Positions 7,235 to 12,764 of a DNA stretch of 12,764 bases are shown one piece after another. The position numbers were made by a program, and so were the translations under genes. The first letter of the stretch is position 1. Each line of letters starts with the position of its first letter. The notes under the pieces were generated by a model. That model saw only the letters and a program-made list of their open reading frames with translations. It made no database searches and was not told the DNA's origin. The stretch spans positions 1 to 12,764 of the forward strand of contig JAHRAW010000133.1 of assembly GCA_020027415.1 (NCBI GenBank), given 5' to 3'. The stretch is from Gammaproteobacteria bacterium (GTDB taxonomy: Bacteria > Pseudomonadota > Gammaproteobacteria > Arenicellales > Poriferihabitantaceae).

Positions 7235-7666
7235 ATGAAAGCACTACAAAAATCGGTTTGTCAATTGATAGAGACGGCATGCCCCTACGGCGAACTGGCG
7301 GGGCGCATCGCCCTGGTCGCTTTGTTTCTATGGGCAGGCATTGGAAAACTCGGCGTCGGTTACGACGGCGCGCATGGTTACATGGAATCCCAAGGCGTGC
7401 CGGGCGCGCTGTTGCCGCTGGTGATTGCGCTTGAAATTGGCGGCGCCATCGCCGTGATCATCGGCTGGCAGACGCGCTGGTTCGCGTTGGCGTTCGTCGG
7501 CTTCTCCGTGTCCGCCGCGCTGTTGTTTCATTTGGATTTCAACAACCAATTGCAAACGATTCTGTTCATGAAAAACATCGCCATCGCCGGTGGCTTCTTG
7601 TTGTTGTGCCGCGCCGGCGCCGGGCGCTTCAGCATTGACCAACTGCTACGGCGCAACAACGCCTAA
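7235..7666 (+). CDS. DoxX-family inner membrane protein
   Basis: The 143-residue product has four hydrophobic helices at about 21-39, 57-78, 82-100 and 109-126. The motif RIALVALFLWAGIGKL at 24-39 and the later pattern GFSVSAALLFHL fit the DoxX/YqjF/YphA-type family. Members are small four-helix membrane proteins. Some are linked to quinone or thiol redox systems, but most have no proven role. A strong Shine-Dalgarno, GGAGG at 7225-7229, lies 5 bases before the ATG and fixes the start. It is transcribed alone, divergently from the alpha/beta hydrolase and convergently with folKP. Whether it works with the neighbouring oxidoreductase pair is unknown. Confidence 0.85.
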   Translation: MKALQKSVCQLIETACPYGELAGRIALVALFLWAGIGKLGVGYDGAHGYMESQGVPGALLPLVIALEIGGAIAVIIGWQTRWFALAFVGFSVSAALLFHLDFNNQLQTILFMKNIAIAGGFLLLCRAGAGRFSIDQLLRRNNA

Positions 7667-7695
7667 AGCCGCCGACGGCAAACCATAAACGCGGA

Positions 7696-7738
7696 AATCG
7701 TAGCGGGGCGGCGAGGCGAAGCGCCCTCCGCTGCGATT
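7696..7738. terminator. Hairpin between convergent genes (element B), possible bidirectional terminator
   Basis: AATCGTAGCGG (7696-7706) pairs over 11 positions with CCGCTGCGATT (7728-7738), with one G-T wobble. The 21-base GC-rich loop can pair further through GGCG and CGCC. It lies in the 81-base gap between the ends of the DoxX-family gene and folKP, where a shared terminator is expected, but no T-run follows on either strand. The alternative is a dispersed palindromic repeat related to elements A and C. Confidence 0.45.
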
Positions 7739-7747
7739 GGTCAGTGC

Positions 7748-9052
7748 CTAAAATTCGCGTTTATCATTATCGGATTGGGCGGCGGCGGTGACATGCGCCC
7801 ACGCGAGATAGGCGCGCATGTGAAGCAGCGGGGCATGCACGCGGATGATATCCACGCCTTGCTGACACAGCGCCAACGACATGCCCAACGTTTCCAGATC
7901 GCGCTGGTGGGGCGGGCGGGCGGTCATCCCGCTCATAAAGGATTTGCGTGAATGCCCGATGAGCAAGCGCAAGCCGCTTTGTCGTAGCGCATGGCAATGG
8001 GAAAGCAGTTCAAAAGCCTGCAGGGAGGATTTGCCGAAGCCGATGCCCGGGTCCAGAATCATCCGATTGAGATCCAACCCGGCGCGCGCCCAAGTTTCCA
8101 TTTTTTGCTCCGCCCATTGCGTGATTTGACTGCATGCGCTGCGTTGCGTGGGCAACGATACCGCCGGATTAAGCGGCACTTTCAGGCTGTGCATCGCCAC
8201 CACTTGGCAGCCGCTGTTTTTGGCAACCGCCACCATGTCGGCGTCGCCAAGCCCGCCCACATCGTTGATCATATCCACGCCGTAGCGCATCGCTTTGTCC
8301 ATGGTGGTCGGGTGGCGGCTATCCACCGACAGCCACGGCTTGATGTGTTTCCCGTGCAGCCGTTCAGCAATTTTTTGCAGCACCGGTTCAAGCCGCGCCC
8401 ATTCTTGTTGGCAATCAAGCGGCGCGGCGGCGGGGCGCGTCGATTCGGCGCCAAGGTCAATAATCTGCACATTCCGCTCAATCAGTTTGTCCAGATAGGC
8501 GTCCAGTTGATTGGCCTCCGACCACTCGCCGCCGTCCGAGAACGAATCCGGAGTTACATTTAGCACCGCCATCCACAACGGAATCGGGCGGATGGCGTGG
8601 GTCAGCGCAAACACGCTTTCGCCCTGTTGCCCGATGGCTAAATCCGGCTGCAGGTGTAGCAACGGCGTCAGCACAAAATCCCGCTGATACGCGTCGGCAT
8701 GCGGGATGGTCAACCGCTCGGAGGTCGTCGGGCAGTCGCGCCAATGCAAAAAATCAATGTCAATCGGGCGCGGCGACCAGCGCGCGCCGGCGGTGCGCCC
8801 CAAGTCTTGCTCAATTCGTTTGGCAATCGCCAAGCCTTGCTGCGGTTGCCAGTCGGCAACGCCGCTGACCGCTAAATTCAAGTACGGTTTATGCCACGTT
8901 GGCTCGGCATGACGCGACAACAGCGCCGGCGATTCCACCAATGGGGAAATCTTGTCTAAGCGAAATCCGGCCTCCTGCAGCGCCACGATGGCGCGTTCCA
9001 GATTCTGTCGGCGGTCCCCATCGTTGGCGCCAAGGCCAAGATAGATGGTCAT
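7748..9052 (-). CDS. folKP: Bifunctional HPPK-DHPS (FolK-FolP fusion) of folate synthesis
   Basis: This 434-residue protein joins two consecutive enzymes of folate synthesis. Residues 1-155 are 6-hydroxymethyl-dihydropterin pyrophosphokinase (FolK): GLGAND (6-11), RWSPRPIDIDFL (91-102, with the metal-binding Asp pair) and RDFVLTPLLHL (124-134). Residues 157-425 are dihydropteroate synthase (FolP), the sulfonamide target: MAVLNVTPDSFSDGG (161-175), DLGAESTRP (199-207), SVDSRHP (242-248), MINDVGG (261-267), ILDPGIGFGKS (332-342) and IGHSRKSF (365-372). The last motif is RVHAP (404-408) where RVHDV is usual. Most bacteria encode these separately. Fusions in this order are known from Francisella, Chlamydia, fungi and plants. 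Both halves keep their catalytic motifs, so both should be active. The ATG overlaps the argE TGA by four bases (ATGA), implying coupled translation. No separate folB is visible. Confidence 0.93.
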   Translation of the reverse strand: MTIYLGLGANDGDRRQNLERAIVALQEAGFRLDKISPLVESPALLSRHAEPTWHKPYLNLAVSGVADWQPQQGLAIAKRIEQDLGRTAGARWSPRPIDIDFLHWRDCPTTSERLTIPHADAYQRDFVLTPLLHLQPDLAIGQQGESVFALTHAIRPIPLWMAVLNVTPDSFSDGGEWSEANQLDAYLDKLIERNVQIIDLGAESTRPAAAPLDCQQEWARLEPVLQKIAERLHGKHIKPWLSVDSRHPTTMDKAMRYGVDMINDVGGLGDADMVAVAKNSGCQVVAMHSLKVPLNPAVSLPTQRSACSQITQWAEQKMETWARAGLDLNRMILDPGIGFGKSSLQAFELLSHCHALRQSGLRLLIGHSRKSFMSGMTARPPHQRDLETLGMSLALCQQGVDIIRVHAPLLHMRAYLAWAHVTAAAQSDNDKREF

Positions 9053-10215
9053 CGCAATGAATCAATTAAATTGGCAATAAAACGTTCGCCGTGCGCCAAT
9101 TGCGCAAGTTCAACATACTCATCGGGCTTGTGTGCTTGCTCTATTGAGCCGGGTCCGCAAATCGTGGCGGGGATGCCGGCTTGCTGAAACAGCCCGCCTT
9201 CGGTGCCATAACTGACTTTGCCGGGCGCCTCCGCCGCAGTGGTGCGCTGCAACGCCGACACCATGCCAATTACGGCTTCGCCGGTCGCGGTATCCATGCC
9301 CGGATAATCCGCCATGGTTTGCCAGTCAAACCCGCTGTCTTCGCTAATTTCGCGCATCTTGGGGAGCAATTTTTGGTCAACATATTGTTGCACTTCCGCG
9401 AACAGCGGCAAGGTTTCTTGCTGTGGCAGGTTGCGAATTTCAAACTCAAACATACATTCCGCGGCGAGGATGTTGTTCACCGTGCCGCCGTGAATTACGC
9501 CGCTATGCACGGTGGTATGGGGCGGGTCAAAGCCGTGGTCAAAAGGTCCTTCGCGCGCGAGGCGTGCAGCCATGGCGTTGATGAAGTGGACGGCTTCGGC
9601 GGCCATGCCGACCGCGTTGACGCCCTGCCCGACCAACGAGGAATGCGCCGCCTTGCCGCGCACGCGACAGCGTTTATGCAGCATCCCCTTGTGCGCCCGA
9701 ATCACGCCCATGTTAGTGGGTTCGCCAATTATGCAAGCAGTCGGTTGAATCTCGCGCTTGTCGAGTTGCGCCAGCAGTCGGCGAACGCCGATGCAGCCGA
9801 CTTCCTCATCGTAGGAAAAAGCAAAGTGAATCGGCGTGCGCAACGCGGCGTTGAGGATCGGTTTGATATTCGCCAGGCAGATGGCGATAAAGCCTTTCAT
9901 GTCGCAACTGCCGCGCCCGTATAATTTGTCGCCGATGATGTGCGCGGCAAACGGGTCGGTCTTCCACTCTTGCCCGTCCACCGGCACCACATCGGTATGC
10001 CCGGAAAGCACGATGCCGGGTTGCTCGTCGTTGCCGCCCAGGGTGGCGAATAAATTGGCTTTGCCGCGGTCCTCGTCATGGGTCAATTCGCAGTGCACGG
10101 AATGATCCGCCAACAGCGATTGCACATAGTCAATCAACGCCAAATTGGAGTTGCGACTGGTGGTGTCCAAAGCAATCAGGTCGGTGAGAATGCGGGTGGC
10201 GTTGGTATGTTTCAT
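9049..10215 (-). CDS. argE: Acetylornithine deacetylase (M20 metallopeptidase family)
   Basis: ArgE removes the acetyl group from N-acetylornithine to give ornithine in the linear arginine pathway, in the cytoplasm, using two metal ions. The 388-residue protein has the M20 ligands and base: SGHTDVVPVDG (His73, Asp75), GRGSCDMKG (Asp105), SYDEEVGC (catalytic Glu137, metal Glu138), IIGEPTNM (Glu165) and IEQAHKPDEY (His362). KAAHSSLV (188-195) marks the dimerisation or lid region. The GEPTNM and AHKPDEY context favours ArgE over DapE or AstE. The ATG at 10215 matches the family N-terminus. The bases before it read CCTCCAACT, which resemble anti-Shine-Dalgarno rather than a ribosome binding site, so initiation may be weak or rely on read-through from aspS 58 bases upstream. 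Its stop overlaps the folKP start. Confidence 0.93.
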   Translation of the reverse strand: MKHTNATRILTDLIALDTTSRNSNLALIDYVQSLLADHSVHCELTHDEDRGKANLFATLGGNDEQPGIVLSGHTDVVPVDGQEWKTDPFAAHIIGDKLYGRGSCDMKGFIAICLANIKPILNAALRTPIHFAFSYDEEVGCIGVRRLLAQLDKREIQPTACIIGEPTNMGVIRAHKGMLHKRCRVRGKAAHSSLVGQGVNAVGMAAEAVHFINAMAARLAREGPFDHGFDPPHTTVHSGVIHGGTVNNILAAECMFEFEIRNLPQQETLPLFAEVQQYVDQKLLPKMREISEDSGFDWQTMADYPGMDTATGEAVIGMVSALQRTTAAEAPGKVSYGTEGGLFQQAGIPATICGPGSIEQAHKPDEYVELAQLAHGERFIANLIDSLR

Positions 10216-10273
10216 AGTTGGAGGCTTGCCGTCAAAATTTGAATTAACCGTAGCACGGCACCGCCGGCACGGC

Positions 10274-12094
10274 TTATGCGTTATCGGCGTTGCCGGAGTC
10301 GACGACGGCGCGCGTGGGTCGGCGTTGCAAACCCAATTCGCGAAGTTGTCGGTGGTCAACCGCGTTCGGCGCGTTGGTGAGCAAGCACGCGGCGCGCTGC
10401 GTTTTGGGAAAGGCAATTACATCGCGGATTGATTCGACGCCGCTCAACATCGCCGCCAAGCGGTCTAAGCCGAAGGCGATGCCGCCGTGCGGCGGCGCGC
10501 CGTATTTCAACCCTTCCAGCAGAAAACCGAATTCGGCTTCGGCTTGCGGTTTGGGGATTCCTAAAACCTTGAGCACGCGCAGTTGCAAATCAGCGCGGTG
10601 GATGCGGATGGAGCCACCGCCCACTTCCACGCCGTTCAACACCATGTCGTAGGCGCAGGATAACACCCGCCCCGGGTCGCTATCCAACCATTGCAAGTGT
10701 TGCGGTCGGGGGGCGGTGAATGGGTGGTGTTGCGGCGTCCATTGGCGCGTTTCGTGATCCCAAGCCAGCAGCGGAAAATCCACCACCCACAGCGGTTGCC
10801 AGCCGGGCGCAAGCAGGTTTAAGTGTTCGCCAACTTGCACGCGCAGCGCGCCAAGGGCGTGGTTGACGATGGCGGCGTGGTCGGCGCCAAAGAAAATCAT
10901 ATCGCCGGCGCGCGCGCCGGTGCGCGCCAATATTTGTGCCAGCGTATCGTCGGACAGGAATTTGAGAATCGGCGAGTGCAATCCGTGGCGCCCATTATCA
11001 GCCGCCGCCACCTTGATATACGCCAGCCCTTTGGCGCCGAATTGTTTGACAAAGTCGGTGTATTGGTCAATTTGCGCGCGCGACAACTGCGCGCCGCCGG
11101 GAACATTCAACGCCGCCACGCGACCGTTTGGATCTTGCGCCGGCTGCGCGAAAACCTTGAATTCCACTTCCTTCATCACGTCGGTCAATTCGCTCAGTTG
11201 CAACGGATTGCGCAAATCCGGGCGGTCGCTGCCATACCGCGACATCGCCTCCGCGTAGCACAGGCGCGGAATGGGGTCGGGCAACGCCACTTGCATGACC
11301 TGCTGAAAGATTTCGCGGAGCAACTGCTCCATCAACGCCATCACCTGCCGCTCATCCACGAACGACATCTCCACATCCAACTGGGTGAATTCGGGTTGGC
11401 GGTCGGCGCGCAAGTCTTCATCGCGGAAGCAACGGGCGATCTGGTAATAGCGTTCAAAGCCCGCCACCATTAGCAGTTGCTTAAACAGTTGCGGCGATTG
11501 CGGCAACGCGAAACACGCGCCGGGCTGGGTGCGGCTCGGCACCAAATAATCGCGCGCGCCTTCCGGCGTTGAGCGGGTCAGTAGCGGGGTTTCAATCTCC
11601 ACAAAATCTTGGCGGTCCAGGAAATTTCTAATCACGCCGAGCAATTGGTGGCGTTGGCGCAAAGCGGCTTGCATGACTGGGCGGCGAAGATCCAGAAAGC
11701 GATATTTCAAGCGCACCGACTCGCTGAGCTCGTCATCGTCTATTTGAAACGGCAACGGCGCGGCGCGATTCAGCAGTTCTATTTGCTCGGCGAGCACCTC
11801 AATTTCACCGCTGGGCAAATCGGCGTTGACGGTGCCGGCCGGGCGGCGGCGCACGGTGCCGGTCACTTGCAAAACAAATTCGTTGCGGGTTTGTTCGGCG
11901 ATCGCAAACAGCGACGCCGACCCCGGATTGGCGACCACTTGCACCTGCCCGCTGCGGTCGCGCAAGTCAATGAAGATTACGCCGCCGTGGTCGCGGCGAC
12001 TGGATACCCAGCCGGCCACCACCACCGCGCGATCCACATCGTTCATGGTGAGTTCGCCACCGAGGCGGGTGCGCAGGGGATTTTGGGCGGTCAT
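10274..12094 (-). CDS. aspS: Aspartyl-tRNA synthetase, bacterial type, probably non-discriminating
   Basis: AspRS charges tRNA-Asp with aspartate. The 606-residue product has the bacterial layout: an N-terminal OB-fold anticodon-binding domain (about 1-110, with WVSSRRDHGGVIFIDLRDR), class II motif 1 around FVEIETPLLTRSTPEGARDY (164-183), motif 2 with QSPQ (199-202) and RCFRDEDLRADRQPEFTQLD (221-240), the inserted GAD domain (about 285-420), and motif 3 with GLDRL (542-546). His36 in RRDHGG is the residue found in non-discriminating enzymes such as that of Pseudomonas aeruginosa. E. coli AspRS has Leu there. The ATG at 12094 is preferred over an in-frame TTG at 12106, because GAGG (12110-12107) would abut the TTG directly but stands 12 bases before the ATG. 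A 7-bp hairpin lies just upstream. The gene follows fmdB by 68 bases. Confidence 0.96.
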   Translation of the reverse strand: MTAQNPLRTRLGGELTMNDVDRAVVVAGWVSSRRDHGGVIFIDLRDRSGQVQVVANPGSASLFAIAEQTRNEFVLQVTGTVRRRPAGTVNADLPSGEIEVLAEQIELLNRAAPLPFQIDDDELSESVRLKYRFLDLRRPVMQAALRQRHQLLGVIRNFLDRQDFVEIETPLLTRSTPEGARDYLVPSRTQPGACFALPQSPQLFKQLLMVAGFERYYQIARCFRDEDLRADRQPEFTQLDVEMSFVDERQVMALMEQLLREIFQQVMQVALPDPIPRLCYAEAMSRYGSDRPDLRNPLQLSELTDVMKEVEFKVFAQPAQDPNGRVAALNVPGGAQLSRAQIDQYTDFVKQFGAKGLAYIKVAAADNGRHGLHSPILKFLSDDTLAQILARTGARAGDMIFFGADHAAIVNHALGALRVQVGEHLNLLAPGWQPLWVVDFPLLAWDHETRQWTPQHHPFTAPRPQHLQWLDSDPGRVLSCAYDMVLNGVEVGGGSIRIHRADLQLRVLKVLGIPKPQAEAEFGFLLEGLKYGAPPHGGIAFGLDRLAAMLSGVESIRDVIAFPKTQRAACLLTNAPNAVDHRQLRELGLQRRPTRAVVDSGNADNA

Positions 12095-12113
12095 AGAGCG
12101 AGCCAACCTCGGC

Positions 12114-12132
12114 GCGGCGCGGCAAGCGCCGC
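12114..12132 (-). repeat. Hairpin in the fmdB-aspS gap (element C)
   Basis: GCGGCGC (12114-12120) and GCGCCGC (12126-12132) form a perfect 7-bp GC stem with a 5-base loop, ending 4 bases upstream of the possible aspS ribosome binding site GAGG. It could act as a partial terminator, RNA processing site or translation block. On the minus strand the stem begins TGTAGCGGCGC, resembling elements A and B. Confidence 0.45.
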
Positions 12133-12162
12133 TACAAAATTCGCCAAGCGCATGGGCATGGC

Positions 12163-12516
12163 TTAGGCTTTGCCGGGCAACGATTCGCCGGCAACCGCAG
12201 GGGTTTTTGAGGAAGGGCTTTTTTGCTCGCCGGCGGCGTTCGACTGGTCACCAGCCGGCTTCACCGACTGATGTTTGCGCGGCGCATCGTCTTTGGAATC
12301 GCTTTCCTTTTTGCTCTGCTCCGCTTTGGCGCCGCTGTTTTTGAAGTCGGTTTCATACCAACCGGCGCCTTTGAGACGAAACGCGGCTTTGGAGATTAGT
12401 TTCTGCAAACTTTCCGCGCCGCATACCGGGCAACGCAACAACGGGGCATCGGAAATTTTCTGCAACGCTTCCAGCCGATGCGAACAAGCATTGCATTGGT
12501 ATTCATAAAACGGCAT
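12163..12516 (-). CDS. FmdB-family zinc-ribbon protein with a long charged tail
   Basis: The first ~55 residues are a putative regulatory zinc ribbon: MPFYEYQCNACSHRLE with Cys8 and Cys11, then LRCPVCGAESLQKLISKAAFRLKG with Cys29 and Cys32, a CxxC-x17-CxxC set. This matches the FmdB/CxxC_CxxC_SSSS family. GAGWYETDFK at 50-59 is the conserved end of the domain. The remaining ~57 residues are a disordered-looking tail rich in Lys, Ser, Ala, Glu and Pro, of unknown role. The 117-residue length is within the family range. The biochemical role is not established. A position just before aspS is common in Pseudomonadota, often with a DUF502 membrane protein gene between them, which is absent here. 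The ATG at 12516 is fixed by the MPxYEYxC start. Confidence 0.88.
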   Translation of the reverse strand: MPFYEYQCNACSHRLEALQKISDAPLLRCPVCGAESLQKLISKAAFRLKGAGWYETDFKNSGAKAEQSKKESDSKDDAPRKHQSVKPAGDQSNAAGEQKSPSSKTPAVAGESLPGKA

Positions 12517-12550
12517 TGGATGTGGAACCTGACTCGGGGGTCGGTGGCGG

Positions 12551-12587
12551 CAACAATGAAAACTCAAAACCAAAACTCAACAATGAA
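12551..12587. repeat. Short direct repeats in the fmdB leader
   Basis: CAACAATGAA occurs at 12551-12560 and 12578-12587, and AAAACTCAA occurs at 12559-12567 and 12572-12580. They make a small AT-rich composite repeat 35-71 bases upstream of the fmdB start. On the minus strand this is a T-rich mRNA leader. TATAGT on the minus strand (12593-12588) just beyond it could be a -10 box, but no -35 is found at the right distance. Confidence 0.45.
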
Positions 12588-12607
12588 GACTATAGAAAGC
12601 AAGGCCA

Positions 12608-12662
12608 CATGCTACCTGAAAACCAACATGCTACCTGAAAACCACATGCCACCTGAAAATGA
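12608..12662. repeat. Three tandem 18-19 bp repeats carrying a DUS-like 12-mer
   Basis: Units start at 12608, 12627 and 12645 (period 19, then 18). The first two share CATGCTACCTGAAAACCA, and the third reads CATGCCACCTGAAAATGA. The core 12-mer is ATGCTACCTGAA (12609-12620 and 12628-12639) and ATGCCACCTGAA (12646-12657). It differs at one position from the Eikenella dialect of the Neisseriaceae DNA uptake sequence, AGGCTACCTGAA. I found no other close copy in the window. It lies 92-146 bases upstream of fmdB. Confidence 0.7.
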
Positions 12663-12691
12663 GCACTGCATAAATAGGTCTGACAAAATGA

Positions 12692-12707
12692 TGCGCCGCG
12701 TAGCGCA
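12692..12707 (-). terminator. Weak hairpin, possible terminator of a minus-strand gene beyond the right edge
   Basis: On the minus strand TGCGC (12707-12703) pairs with GCGCA (12696-12692) around a 6-base loop, followed by TCATTTTGTC. The stem is short and the T-run is interrupted. It would close off transcription entering from the right before the repeat-rich fmdB leader. Confidence 0.25.
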
Positions 12708-12710
12708 ACT

Positions 12711-12764
12711 TTAAGCCCGTCGATTCGCGCGGTCGCGGGCGTCGCCCACCCAACCCAACCCGCT
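12711..12764. other. GC-rich edge sequence, either the end of an upstream minus-strand gene or an intergenic repeat
   Basis: Composition changes sharply here from AT-rich leader to GC-rich sequence. On the minus strand an 18-codon frame is open from the edge to TAA at 12713-12711, compatible with the C-terminus of a gene outside the window. Equally, the near-palindrome GGGCGTCGCCC and the CCCAACCCAACCC run look like a dispersed intergenic repeat. The sequence visible here does not decide between these. Confidence 0.25.

Noticed and set aside
8180..8200. Possible DUS-like match (AGCCTGAA on the minus strand) inside folKP
   Set aside because: Only 10 of 12 positions match one DUS dialect, and the bases encode conserved protein sequence. 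A single such match is expected by chance.
10823..11473. 216-codon plus-strand open frame opposite aspS
   Set aside because: It is antisense to conserved AspRS sequence. The product is rich in His, Arg, Gln and Ala, with no family features.
12478..12714. Plus-strand 78-codon open frame at the right end
   Set aside because: It overlaps the fmdB start antisense and then runs through the direct repeats, giving a repetitive low-complexity product. It has no ribosome binding site and no recognisable domain.
1..12764. CRISPR arrays, insertion sequences or prophage genes
   Set aside because: No regularly spaced long repeats, transposase or integrase reading frames, or phage structural genes are visible.

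Overview
The window reads as ordinary chromosome of a GC-rich Pseudomonadota bacterium, most likely gamma- or betaproteobacterial. The evidence is the tpiA-secG-tRNA-Leu(GAG) block, a bacterial-type AspRS preceded by an FmdB zinc-ribbon gene, a FadL-family outer membrane protein with a Sec signal peptide (so a Gram-negative envelope), and an HPPK-DHPS fusion of the kind known from Francisella. The species cannot be named from this sequence. Genes are tightly packed and no gene-free stretch exceeds about 250 bases.

Layout, left half (mostly plus strand). The left edge cuts the C-terminal part of a type III restriction (Res) subunit with its PD-ExK nuclease motif. Next come an MFS transporter, a FadL/TodX-type outer membrane channel, and the housekeeping run tpiA-secG-tRNA-Leu driven by a good sigma-70-like promoter. 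After the tRNA the coding strand flips. A two-gene minus-strand unit encodes an alpha/beta hydrolase followed by a luciferase-like (LLM) flavin oxidoreductase. It is transcribed divergently from a DoxX-family membrane protein gene.

Layout, right half (all minus strand). An operon-like series runs fmdB, aspS, argE, folKP. The gaps are 68 and 58 bases, and argE and folKP overlap by four bases (ATGA). It joins tRNA charging, arginine synthesis and folate synthesis. Upstream of fmdB lies an AT-rich leader of about 200 bases full of short direct repeats, including three tandem copies of a 12-mer close to a Neisseriaceae DNA-uptake sequence dialect.

No clearly new multi-gene system is visible. The points most worth a second look are the DUS-like tandem repeats before fmdB, three intergenic hairpins that share a GTAG(G/C)G arm, the LLM oxidoreductase plus hydrolase pair of unknown substrate, the FolK-FolP fusion, and an AspRS residue that suggests indirect Asn-tRNA synthesis.
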